A stretch of 64,000 bases of DNA from Mercurialis annua (taxonomy: Eukaryota; Streptophyta; Magnoliopsida; Malpighiales; Euphorbiaceae): contig NC_065571.1 in assembly GCF_937616625.2 (NCBI RefSeq), positions 55,165,651 through 55,229,650 of the forward strand, read 5' to 3'. The notes beneath the pieces were generated by a model. That model was not told the DNA's origin. It did no database searches and was given only the letters and a program-made list of their open reading frames with translations. Below are positions 24,591 through 34,906 of the stretch, in pieces. Position 1 is the stretch's first letter. Each line of letters begins with the position of its first letter. Made by a program: the position numbers and the translations under genes.

Positions 24591-24809
24591 AATCAGATCA
24601 AGAATTCACAACTTTGACTGAAGAATTGATCTAGCTAGAGCTTGAATTAGCAAGTGAAAACCAGTTTCCCAGAATGCTGATGATCTGAGAAATCTGAATA
24701 TGTAATTTGTAATGAAGAATCAAAGAAAAATCAAATGGGTAAAGAGTGATTGGATGCCAAGAAAGTGAAAGAAAAATGGCAGTTAGAAAAGAAAAAGCCA
24801 GGAAAATGC

Positions 24810-24823
24810 CAGCTTTGATACCA
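24810..24823 (-). other. Copia primer-binding site
   Basis: The minus strand reads TGGTATCAAAGCTG directly after the 5' LTR. TGGTATCA is complementary to the 3' end of plant initiator tRNA-Met, the usual primer for copia minus-strand synthesis. Confidence 0.85.
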
Positions 24824-24994
24824 TGTTGATAGAAATGAACCAAAATGTAAAACTGATTCATTAAGTTTCTAATTCTGTACATTTGCTTTATATACAAGAA
24901 ACTGAGCTTAGCTCAACTATTCTAGAAACAGAAAATAGACTAATAATACTCTACTAACAACCTCATAACTAACTAATTAAATACTCTCTTTACA
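24824..24994 (-). repeat. 5' LTR of the copia element
   Basis: It is identical by eye to the other LTR and is followed by the target duplication GAAAT. On the minus strand it should carry the promoter and transcription start of the element. Confidence 0.95.
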
Positions 24995-24999
24995 GAAAT

Positions 25000-25734
25000 C
25001 TATATTAAGTTCTCCAACTGGTATTTTTACGGTCTGAATTGACACCATTACTATTTTTTATGATAGAGGAATTATGTGTCTGCAAAGTTGATAATAAGGA
25101 TTCAAAATTGATAAATACAAATGGAGGGATCTAATGCTGAAACATAGGACAAGTATAGGGACCCAAAATGGAATTATGCCTTAAAAATTACTAAACACAA
25201 AGGCAGGTGTGGTATGGCCATGAGTTTCTCTTACTACCGGAAGGTCCAAATTACCAGAGCCGCGATCAGTCTTTAGTGCCTTTTCTTTATTATTTTATAA
25301 ACACAAAATCTTGTATTCAGATTACAGAGCCGTTAAGTTAATATATAATAAAACAAAAACAATAATAATTAATAATAATAAATATTTTGAACTTTGACTT
25401 GAATATTAGGTTTGATTAAAAAATAGTTTTCATAATAAAAAAGCTTTAAAAAGAAATCTCAAGTGCTAGGACAAACTATATATACATATTCTCATAATTG
25501 ATCCTTTTTATATATATAATTGACACAATTGAACTTTCAAGTTCATTATGTGAAGAATATTTCATTTATAATTTAGTAAATTGGTTTTCTTATATTATAA
25601 TCTTTTAAAGAAATCAAAAGTTGAACTAGCTGTCCGGATCAATTAAAAATTGCAAATGGACAATAATACTTATTTTTTTAAGAAAATAACGATTCTAACA
25701 AGAATTAGATGAACATAATAAACTAATAAGCTAT
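25000..25734. other. Intergenic, no gene seen
   Basis: AT-rich sequence with AATA microsatellite-like stretches around 25360-25390. No coding or element borders recognised. Confidence 0.5.
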
Positions 25735-25815
25735 AGTTCAAATGTTATAAGCGATAGGTAGCAAACTGTTAGGTCGTGGTTTCAAATCCTCCTACACACT
25801 CCCTTTTTTTAATTA
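25735..25815 (+). repeat. SINE-like tRNA-derived fragment
   Basis: The sequence GTTCAAATGTTATAAGC, then GTTAGGTCGTGGTTTCAAATCC, resembles a tRNA-type box A and box B. It matches the stretch at 19025-19110. No tail or target duplication is clear. Confidence 0.4.
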
Positions 25816-25817
25816 TA

Positions 25818-26503
25818 CTAGTCTCGCTTTGCGTGCTACGCACGTGGCTTGTAACGTGACTCGTCAATTCATGTATTATTATTTTAAAACAAAACTAAAA
25901 AAATCAAATTAACTTTTTTTGTAAATTTACATATAACTAACAAAGATTTGGATAATATTAATTGTGTTGCTAGTATAGTCAAACTAAAAGATTGATATTC
26001 CTATTAATTTGGAAAAGATTAGCTATTTTTTCTATACTCAATTAATAGTCCTCTATCATGATACAATTTTATTTTAACTAAAACTCTAATTATAATAATT
26101 TTGGATAATATTAATTGTGTTGCTAGTATAGTCAAACTAAAAGATTGATATTCCTATTAATTTGGAAAAGATTAGCTATTTTTTCTATATTCAATTAATA
26201 GTCCTCTATCATGATACAATTTTATTTTAACTAAAACTCTAATTATAATAATTTTTTAGTAATTAATTATTATAATTAATTTGTTAATGACTATAAAACC
26301 GTTATTTAATATAGATTAAAAAGGGTTATTCCGTAAATTTGTCTGTCCCCCCCAAAACTCTAATTATAATAATTTTTTAGTAAGTAATTATTATAATTAA
26401 TTTGTTAATGACTATAAAATCGTTATTTAATATAGATTAAAAAGAATTATTCCGTAAATTTGTCTGTCACCCCCCCCATCCGTGCTTTTATATATAGTAT
26501 AGA
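25818..26503 (-). mobile_element. Non-autonomous Helitron, 686 bp, with internal duplications
   Basis: On the minus strand it begins TCTATACTATATATAAAAGC and ends in CTAG after a hairpin (CGTGCGTAGCACG), with T following. TC at the start, a short 3' hairpin and a CTRR end next to a T are the Helitron hallmarks. Two internal tandem duplications are visible: 25948-26100 repeated at 26101-26253, and 26233-26353 repeated at 26354-26474. No Rep/helicase is encoded. Relatives lie at 46382-46954, 47710-48425 and 57310-57400. Confidence 0.85.
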
Positions 26504-26787
26504 TAGATAAATAAAAAGAACATAACGAACCTAACACTAAATTTTTATTAAACTATAAATATAAAGCCTAAATTACATAGATAAACATCTGGTTTTACCC
26601 TATCATTTTTTTTTGAATCTTCACTCTATCATTTTAATTGTAGGTCAAGGGGTATGACCCAATTTGAACAAACAAGTGTTAAATAGATTAAGTACCAGGG
26701 AATACATGTCTTCTGGTTTTAAAGGAAAAATCCCTTATCCTTTTAAACCAAGTTACATAAAATCAATAGGCATATTTAAAAAATAAG
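26504..26787. other. Intergenic, no gene seen
   Basis: AT-rich sequence between the Helitron and a SINE. No coding frame. Confidence 0.5.
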
Positions 26788-26970
26788 TTTTTTTTGGTAA
26801 GTCCATCCGGTTGACAAGGCTTTACTTTGACTAATCCGGATCCGACCCGCGTCGTGCACCTGACATGGTGGGTGAGTGCCAGTGGAAATTTTCTGCATTT
26901 ACAAGGACTCGAACCCGAGACTTTACTTAAACGATACCAAGCCGTTTACCACTTGTCAAACACATTAGGA
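26788..26970 (-). mobile_element. tRNA-derived SINE, minus strand
   Basis: Read on the minus strand, a tRNA-like head contains box A-like GTTTGACAAGTGGTAAAC and box B GGGTTCGAGTCC. A GC-richer body (GACGCGGGTCGGATCCGGAT) follows, then an A-run. The target duplication was not found, so the outer border is approximate. Confidence 0.7.
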
Positions 26971-27570
26971 ATACAGTTTTCTGATACACTAGTCCAATAA
27001 TTTTATAATTTGTATAAATTACATCCAAACAAAAAAATTTAAAAAATATAACCAATAAAGAATAAATATATATGTAGTCATTTAACTTGCTTTTACCATA
27101 AATTTGTCTATAATTGGATAAATATATAAAATTTAAAGATATTATCTATTGAATTTTATAAAAAAAACTGTAATATTATTAAAATGGTTTGTTTTTATAG
27201 TCTTTTTATGATATCATAATAATAGGTTAAAATATTAAATTACACTATTTTTATCAATTACATCATTCATCTTCTACTTACTATTTAAATATAATCAGTT
27301 TAAATATAAAATTACTGAACCAAAACCAACCGAATTTAACTCTTAATTCGCTTCTAGTTTTTTGGCAGTGCATATTTAATTTTTTAGCCTCTAGATTCAC
27401 TATGAATTCTATCTCATTTTCATAAAAATAAAACAGCTAAAGAGTAGATCCACCACTTCATAATGTTAATGTTTTGAAATTTTACGTGGATAAATTATTT
27501 TATAATTTTTTAAAAGTTGGTTTTTCAATAAAAAATCTAAAAGCGAAACGATAATGGAATTAGTATATCA
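26971..27570. other. Intergenic, no gene seen
   Basis: AT-rich sequence without coding frames or recognisable repeat borders. Confidence 0.5.
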
Positions 27571-27779
27571 ACTAGGTGGTGTGACTTAATGGTGGGAACT
27601 CTCTCCCATGAATTGGAGGCTTTAGGTTCAAGCCTCTACACTCATATCTTAAGAGATTAAATTTTCTAAGGGATACACATAAGACCCCACTGATAATGTG
27701 GTGACATTAAATTTCTAACTACTTACACCTGAGACTCTAGCCGTCGATTTACATCTAAGGCAAAAAAAAAAAAAAAAAC
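27571..27779 (+). mobile_element. tRNA-derived SINE, plus strand, with poly(A)
   Basis: The head reads GGTGGTGTGACTTAATGGTG (box A) and, 30 bases on, TTTAGGTTCAAGCCTC (box B). The tail ends in an A17-type run at about 27762-27778. The order of head, body and poly(A) is that of a plant SINE such as the Au type. The target duplication was not resolved. Short open frames here are not genes. Confidence 0.65.
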
Positions 27780-28180
27780 TGAATAAAATCTGGTATGGAT
27801 CACTATGGGTGTGTCTCTAGTTTGGTCAAGAATTGTATAATTGATGCTGAATCCAAACCTACGAGGACAAAAGGCAATGGATAAGGCCAATTCGAATTCA
27901 TTGAGATTTGAGGCATCACGGCTGTTGTTGGTGACAAAAAGGGGCAATGGGTTTCCCAATTGACTGGCATTTGCTTTCTTGCATATTTAAAAGCCAACAA
28001 CCCTCGACTCTTCCTTTCAATTATTCTCGTCTTTCGGCTAAGCTGAATAACCACCATTCATTTGGTAGACATAAAAATCATATGCAAATCAAGATTGGAA
28101 GTTGGCATGCAATTTGCAGTTTTTGCTACTATATGAGTGGGTCTTTAATATGAGTGTGTAAAAATCGACCAAAACTGATA

Positions 28181-28432
28181 CTCCCTCCGTCCTATTTTAA
28201 TTGACCAAATTTTTTATTTTGAGTGTCACATTCTATTTGAAAACTTCTGTTTATAGAATATTTTCCACGCCACTTTTCTTTTTTTACCCTCATCAATTAA
28301 TGCATTTTAAAATCATTTTTCTAAAAAGTGGTGAAGCATTTAATGTAATACGAGGATATAAAAGTAAAGTTACTAAAATTTCTTAAACAATGTGCAATTG
28401 GAATTTTCTCAATTAGAATGGGACAGAGAGAG
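28181..28432. mobile_element. Stowaway-type MITE, 252 bp
   Basis: The ends CTCCCTCCGTCCTATTTTAA and the inverse of CAATTAGAATGGGACAGAGAGAG are flanked by TA at 28179-28180 and 28433-28434. It belongs to the same family as 472-768, with more terminal divergence. Confidence 0.9.
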
Positions 28433-28532
28433 TATTTCAAACTAAACCAAATTTAATTTTTAAGTAACAAAATATTAATTTTTTGTTCAATTCTATTTTG
28501 GATATATATATATATATCCAATTACTTGTAAT

Positions 28533-28793
28533 GGCTTAACGGCAAAAAAAAAGTTAAATCTCTACAACTTATTACAATTTAAACTAAATTTTTTATTTTT
28601 TATAATAATAGCTAAATTGCATTTTTTTATTATAATAATAGCGAAATTTGGATTTGTTTTGTGCAAGTTTGGCCACCAATTCGTCTATTATTGCAACAAC
28701 AAAAAATACAATTTGACTATTATTACAAAAATTAAAAGGTTTGGTTTAAATTACAACAAATCGTAAAGGTTTGACTTTTTTCACCATTAGGCC
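28533..28793. mobile_element. Palindromic MITE, 261 bp
   Basis: The left end GGCTTAACGGCAAAAAAAAA pairs with the right end TTTTTTCACCATTAGGCC, and pairing continues inward (ACAATTTAAACTAAA with TTTGGTTTAAATTAC). It is probably Mutator-like, but no exact 9-bp duplication was seen. Confidence 0.6.
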
Positions 28794-29061
28794 AATATTA
28801 ATTAAACTAAATTACCGAAGTGAGCTAAAAATTGACTGAAACGACCAATTTGGTTTGAAAATTATCTCCCCTCAAACTTTTGTTTCGGTTCTGCATTGGA
28901 AAATAATTTTTTTTTAATCTGGATCGATTTGGTTCGGCTTGAGCCGGATGCACACTCTGGTGTTGGACAAATAGTTTGGTATGATTCAATACTATCTAAA
29001 GAACATGACAACACATCCCAACTTTATTTTTTTGCATAAAAAGTCGTCTTTCATTTTGTAA

Positions 29062-29254
29062 GGAAAAATGCTATTTAACCCACCATTTTGTACCATCTTC
29101 ATTGCCCCTCCTTACGTGGCAACATTTAATTCGTCAAATCCACCTCCAAAAGTGTATATCTTAAATTCCAACTTTTAATTCATCCACTCTTTTAATGCCA
29201 CATAAGGTGGGTTAAAGAAGATGGGTTAAAAAGGAGGGTTATATAGCATTACTC
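29062..29254. mobile_element. Short MITE, about 193 bp
   Basis: ATGCTATTTAACCCACC at the left and its inverse near 29210-29254 (GGTGGGTTAAAG, GGGTTATATAGCAT) form terminal inverted repeats about 55 bases long, with CCTTACGTGGC/GCCACATAAGG at the inner ends. The target duplication is uncertain. Confidence 0.6.
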
Positions 29255-29852
29255 AATGAGCATTTGCGATATAAATTTTTTTAATTAATACTTAATTTTT
29301 TTTATTAATTTTTTCACATGACTAACGCACCATTGGTTTGTTGTACGAATGACATGGCGCAACGGATGCGTGCAGTATTTTTTCTTTATATTTTTGTTAG
29401 GTGTTGCAGGCGATTGTTGTTCGTCAAATCACTACTGCGATGGTTGATGTTGCAAGTGGCGAAAGAGAGTAAAAAAGAAAAAGGTTAAATGGAAAAATAG
29501 TAGAAAAAATGAGAATTTTTTTATTAAAAATTAATATTTAAATTTTTAAATCTATAACTGAATAATTAAAATTTAATTTTTTTAAAGTGCTAATACGAAG
29601 AATAAAACAAATATAAAAAGTCTTTCGAATATTTTATTATTTTTAATTGAAGCGTGTGTTTCATTTATAATAATGTGATTGTGAAAAAAAAAAATTAATA
29701 CAAAATGACAAACTTTGAGTTCCTCTAATGGATTTTTATAGATTTTTTTCCATATTTCGTGCCAATTTGAGGAGGAGATGAATTCATCCTTGATTCACAG
29801 AGTCGAGTTTTATGTTGACTTGAGTATCCCATGCCTGCAAAGTGAAATTTTT
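29255..29852. other. Intergenic, no gene seen
   Basis: AT-rich sequence without coding or recognised repeats. Confidence 0.5.
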
Positions 29853-30076
29853 TTGTGTGAACCTAGTTCGCCACATAGAATTGTAAACTATCCATTAAAT
29901 ACATGACATGTGGCGTGATTAAATGTTATATTCAATCAATAAAATGCATTTAATTCTAATTAAAATATCATTAACTAATGTGATATTTATTGATTGGATA
30001 TAATATTTAATCGCAATACGTGTCATGTATTTAATGGATAGTTCATAATTCTACGTGGCGAAATAAGTTCACACAA
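29853..30076. mobile_element. Nearly perfect palindromic MITE, 224 bp
   Basis: The left arm TTGTGTGAACCTAGTTCGCC and the right arm GGCGAAATAAGTTCACACAA pair over about 90 bases, including TCCATTAAATACATGACA with TGTCATGTATTTAATGGA. The centre is an AT-rich loop. Low arm divergence suggests youth or a strong hairpin. No target duplication was resolved. Confidence 0.7.
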
Positions 30077-30885
30077 TCTGCAAAGCACATGCTATTCGCG
30101 TTCTGCTTGTTATGCTGGAAAAGAGTATAGGTTTCAATTGGGCCTAAACCTCTAACTTAACTGAAGATCCAACACATAAGAAAAGGACTGTGTATTCTAA
30201 ATGGGCTATTCACAAAATCAAACCATGTCATTTTAGAAGGGCCCAATATGAATTTTCGACATACTATTGACCACTGCATTTTCCTGAGTGGAGGAGTATC
30301 ACATTAGTTAAATTTTATATAATTTTAATTAATAAAAATATACAAATATTAAAAATACATAATTCCACCAAGCATAGTATATTTATTGAATGAAAACATG
30401 TTTTAAAAATCAATTCATTACATGTTTAGATATTCTATGCTGAAATAAATAACTAACTATAGAAATTATAGTGAGAATAAGTTTTTCATTCTATTTTATT
30501 TAGATTAATTAATTTTTATAGTACTAATAACCTATATTAAATACTATAAAATGCAATCTGAAGAGAGTGAGGACAAATGGAGGGGTATCGGTAATTCTCA
30601 TCATCCTATCGTACGGCTATAAAGAATAACCCGCCTCCCTGTCTTTCTTGTTCGCTTCATTCCGCAGCTTAGTACAAAAGCATTTAAATATACTTTTATT
30701 TTAACAAAAACAAAAAACAAAAACTTTATTCTAAATTTCACATTTTTATTATTCGCATCAAAACCGATACACAACAAAATAAAAAAAAATTAAAATCTCA
30801 CGCTGTATTGAATTGAATGTACGAACTTATCACTAGAAACCTCTCTGTATTTTACCTGCGAAACTGAGCTCTGTAGAGTTGAAAA
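30077..30885 (+). promoter_or_regulatory. Intergenic and presumed promoter of the glyoxalase I gene
   Basis: AT-rich up to about 30540. Pyrimidine-rich leader-like sequence with CCCGCCTCCCTGTC follows. The ATG used by the glyoxalase gene is at 30886. No TATA box is assigned. Confidence 0.4.
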
Positions 30886-33800
30886 ATGGTGAGGATATTA
30901 CCTATGGCGTCGTCGATGAGACCGTCGCTATCTTCTTTCAGACTCTCTCAGACTTGCCGTTTCTCTTCTCTTGCTGTTTTTCCGTTCACCGCTTCTTCTC
31001 GCAGATTCGTTAATCTCGGCAGTGGTAATTTTTCTTTTGCAAATCCAATTTTTATAGCTTAGAAGTTTGAATTTAATCGCTGAATTTGAAATTTGTATAT
31101 CTTTATTTAATTTATGTTTTTTAATCTAGCTTTGACTGTATTAAGCACTTGTTAATGGATCTGTTATTATGTAACGTAATTATTTTAACAATTTGGATTA
31201 ATTTTAACCGTCATATTTCCTTGTATTTCATCTTTATAACTGTTATTTGAAAAATCATACAATACAACCATTGTCGTGTGTAACAAACCAATAATGCATT
31301 AGCTGTGAAATATTTAATAATAAAAAATAATAACTAAAAGATTCTCGCACAACGGTTGCGTGAGATAAACACCCGCATTGGCTCCTTGAGGATTTCATTG
31401 TTAAATTTTTTAGGCATGTTTGCAATTGCAGCTGTTCCACAATCACATTTATTTGGATTGAAAGCGCCATCTAAGCTTTGGAGAGGAGAGAATTGTAGTA
31501 GTAATATCGGTGTGGCGGCAGCTGGAAGTATGGCGCAAGCAAGTACATTTGCTTCCCAAGAAAATGCTTTAGAATGGGCTAAAAATGACAAGCGGAGAAT
31601 GTTACATGTTGTTTATCGTGTTGGGGATCTTGACAGGACCATAAAGTATATTAATTATCTCACTTGTTTCTCGTATTTTACTTTGTTTTTAAATGATGTT
31701 TAGGAACTTAAACACAATTGTTTGGTGGTTGCAGATTCTATACCGAGTGTTTGGGAATGAAGCTTCTGAGGAAACGTGACATACCGGAGGAAAGATATAC
31801 AAATGCATTTCTTGGATATGGACCGGAAGATTCTCACTTTGTTATAGAACTTACTTACAGTAAGATATAAGCAAATAACACTATTAATCAGTTTTAGTTT
31901 TTGTATCACTTCTAAATGACTTATGTATTATGACTAGTTTGATATACTTTGTCATTTGTACATTTTGTATCTGCATATATTTTATGTTGCATATGTTTAT
32001 GCTTGTTTGTCTAATGCTGGCAGATTATGGAGTTGACAAATATGATATTGGAACTGGATTTGGACATTTTGGAATTGCAGTTGAGGATGTAAGTCCCGCA
32101 ATGAAGTTCTTTTTTTCTGTTAGTTTATTATTTTCTGATGCACTGTAGTAGGTTTTATCTAGTCCTTGTTTTCCATGTTGCTGTTATAGATGTTTCTGCA
32201 CTTTATTTATGCATCTTAGGGCACATGCTGTACTGTTTTCTAAAAAAAACATGAGTTGGGAGTTATTAATCTAACATTTTGGTCAGGTTGCCAAGACAGT
32301 TGAGCTCATAAAGGTTAAGGGTGGCAAAGTGACTAGAGAACCTGGTCCAGTCAAAGGTGGAAAGACAGTGATTGCATTCATTGAAGACCCTGATGGTTAT
32401 AAGTTCGAACTTTTGGAAAGGGGACCAACACCTGAGCCTCTTTGTCAGGTTATGCTTCGCGTTGGTGATCTTGATCGTTCTATCAATTTTTATGAGAAGG
32501 TGAGAGCTATTGTGGAGTGAACCAAGCAATTGTCTTATAACCATTACTTCATGTGTTCTTTGTTATTTTTAATTTATATCATGTTAAAGTACTAAATTAT
32601 TGTCTTGTTTTGGGAGGTAGGCTTTTGGCATGGAGCTTCTTCGCAAACGGGATAATCCAGAATACAAGGTAATTTGGCTTTGTTTACTGAATTCTTATAT
32701 TGTAGCTTTGGGCACATTCTGTACAAACGAGATTGCTGGAGTTAAGCAGTCTTCCTTATCTATACCAAAATTATTTTTACCATTTGAATTGTAAAGGTAT
32801 ATCTTTACTAGGATAATGAGTACTTGGACAATAAGAATCAATAGTATAAAAAGATCCTTATGAGGAGAGAGAGAGACTATTTTACTCATTTGCATTACTG
32901 GTTGTGATGTTTAAACTTTAAAGTATTTGGAAGTTGGTTCATAGTGCAGGACTGATATTTCTTTTTCTCGTATAATTAGTATACAATAGCAATGATGGGA
33001 TATGGTCCTGAAGACAAAAGTGCAGTACTGGAGTTGACATACAACTATGGAGTCACTGAATATGATAAAGGAAATGCTTATGCTCAGGTATTACCCTTTT
33101 CCTTGTTAGTGTTAAACATAAGGGATATCAATTCTATGTATTTGGATCTTATTTCTTAGTGTCCAACAGATTGCGATAGGCACAGATGATGTTTATAAAA
33201 CAGCAGAAGGAATCAAATTGTTTGGAGGGAAAGTTACTCGGGAACCTGGACCATTACCTGGCATCAACACCAAGATAACTGCATGCTTGGATCCTGATGG
33301 TTGGAAGTCGGTATAATTTCTAGATTCTTTCCTCTCTTTACACTTGCTTATACTGTTTTTTTCCCTTTCTGACTAAATGAGACGGGAATTAGATGCACTG
33401 AATAAATTAGTAGCTATTCATCCACTGGTACTGTTGAAAATAAACCCATTTAATTGAAATATCTAGTTGTACACATCAATAGGAGCGTACACGGAACCAA
33501 ATTAACCAAAGAACCGAACTGAACCAAAACATGGTCGGTTTGGTTTACGTATTGTAATTTTTTTAAACTTTTGACTTGGTTTCGTTTTTAACTTTAAAGA
33601 ACAAAAAACCAGGAAAAAAAGCGAACTATACTTTTATGTATATATGATATTTTTAATAAAAATGACATTATTTTCTTATGTGTTGAAATAATAAAATTCA
33701 TGATGCAATTCTAAATTTAATATCTTTTAATTTTTTATTTTCTTTCTTCAAATTTTTTAAGACAAACAATTATTCTTGTATTTCGGCAATAACTGAATAC

Positions 33801-34233
33801 CGAAGCGAACTAAAATTTATCCCTTTAATTCGGTTTGGTTTGTATTTTCATAAAAAAAACCAATGGGCTTTCAACATTTTCACTGTCAAATTGAACCGCA
33901 TTGCTGATTACTCACCTCTACTCATAAGATTATGTGTCATTAGTCTGTAATAATTGATCGTAATTACAACATCATTCAGATAAAAGTCTTCCTTTTGAAG
34001 GACTTGCCATGCTGCCTGCTAGAAAAGAGAAAACAATTGAATAGCTTGATTGGCCTTTCTTAGATAAATACTTTTACGTTTGATTAATTTGGCCATCTTT
34101 TTTATTTCGAACGCATGTGAATAGCAATTATTTAACTTTGTTATTCTTCATTTAGTTTTACACTGTTTTGTCTCCCTTATTCTTTTTGCAGGTTTTTGTA
34201 GACAATATAGACTTTCTAAAGGAATTTGAGTGA
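30886..34233 (+). CDS. Glyoxalase I (lactoylglutathione lyase), two-domain, chloroplast type
   Basis: Nine exons join in frame to 364 residues: 30886-31024, 31432-31645, 31735-31859, 32024-32088, 32287-32499, 32621-32668, 32980-33087, 33170-33310, 34192-34233. The enzyme converts the methylglyoxal-glutathione hemithioacetal to S-lactoylglutathione. Two vicinal-oxygen-chelate domains are visible ([18 protein letters not shown], then [18 protein letters not shown]). Expected metal ligands of the first site are present: His near 104 (LHVVYRV), Glu near 155 (VIELTYNYG), His near 173 ([10 protein letters not shown]) and Glu near 222 (YKFELLER). The second domain lacks an equivalent full set, as in other plant long-form enzymes. 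The first 70 residues are rich in Ser, Arg and Phe, as in a chloroplast transit peptide, like Arabidopsis At1g67280. Met7 is an alternative start. A long hAT-like repeat sits in the last intron. Confidence 0.95.
33480..33920. mobile_element. hAT-like element in intron 8 of the glyoxalase gene
   Basis: Ends TAGGAGCGTACAC and the inverse of ACTCACCTCTA, with AACCGAA/TTCGGTTTGGTT motifs just inside both, as in the 4847-5096 element. The flanking 8-mers CACATCAA and CTCATAAG match only partly, so this is an older copy. Splice sites are untouched. Confidence 0.5.
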
Positions 34234-34906
34234 GCATTTTTAGAGGAGCAACCCTATACAAATCATCGAATGACAGGTTTAGAATTCTGAGCCAAAATAT
34301 GATTTTGAAAAGCTATGACCTCACCTGTGAGATAATGGATACAGATCCCATTTTGTAGATAAGATTAAAAAAACTCCTTCACAATGACCGTATCAATGAA
34401 CATCTTCCAGGAGAATTTCAGCAATGAAAGGAAGTTAGAGATATTATCTGTTCAATTTTATTCCCCGTTTCATCGTTGAGAAAATATCTTGTAAGCATGG
34501 TGTAAGGATACTTGCAATTGTTGTATTGTACCAATTAGATCACTGTTCTCAATATATGCATCCCACAAATATATCAAAGGTTAATGCCTTGAAGTTCACC
34601 ATTTGTCCCTTTTTCGTTCGCATCTTAACGTTATAAAATTTTCGGTTATATTCAAATTCATACTTTTTGTTTTCAATTCCATGCAATATTGACATTGTGG
34701 CAACCATGTCAGCCTATTCCACTTACTTATCGGTTGACAATGGCCGCTACGGTGTCAAAAATGCTATTCAATATTAAAATTCTAAAAATCATAATTTAAA
34801 AACTAAAATTTTAAAAATCTAAGGATTTATTTTACATTTTGTTATAAAATTCTATTAGAAAAAAAATTCATTCAAAAATTTGATTGAAAATTATCTGAAC
34901 TGATTC
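34234..34906 (+). other. 3' UTR of the glyoxalase gene and spacer
   Basis: Transcript-like sequence for about 330 bases after the stop (to about 34565), then AT-rich spacer. No other gene seen. Confidence 0.5.

Larger units (their letters stand above)
20103..24994 (-). mobile_element. Complete Ty1/copia LTR retrotransposon, 4.9 kb
   Basis: Two 171-bp LTRs (20103-20273 and 24824-24994) look identical base for base. The minus-strand LTR begins TGTAAAGAG and ends ATCAACA. The 5-bp target duplication GAAAT lies at 20098-20102 and 24995-24999. Next to the 5' LTR is a primer-binding site TGGTATCAAAGC (initiator tRNA-Met type), and next to the 3' LTR a purine tract. One uninterrupted gag-pol frame fills the interior. 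Short LTRs, one frame and the gag type suggest the Ale lineage (inference). Identical LTRs point to a very recent insertion. Confidence 0.97.
28152..28957. mobile_element. hAT-like element carrying two nested MITEs
   Basis: The ends GAGTGTGTAAAAATCGACC and the inverse of GAGCCGGATGCACACTC resemble plant hAT MITE termini. AACCAAA/TTTGGTT motifs lie just inside both ends. The middle has been entered by a Stowaway MITE (28181-28432) and a palindromic MITE (28533-28793). No clean 8-bp target duplication was seen. Confidence 0.45.
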
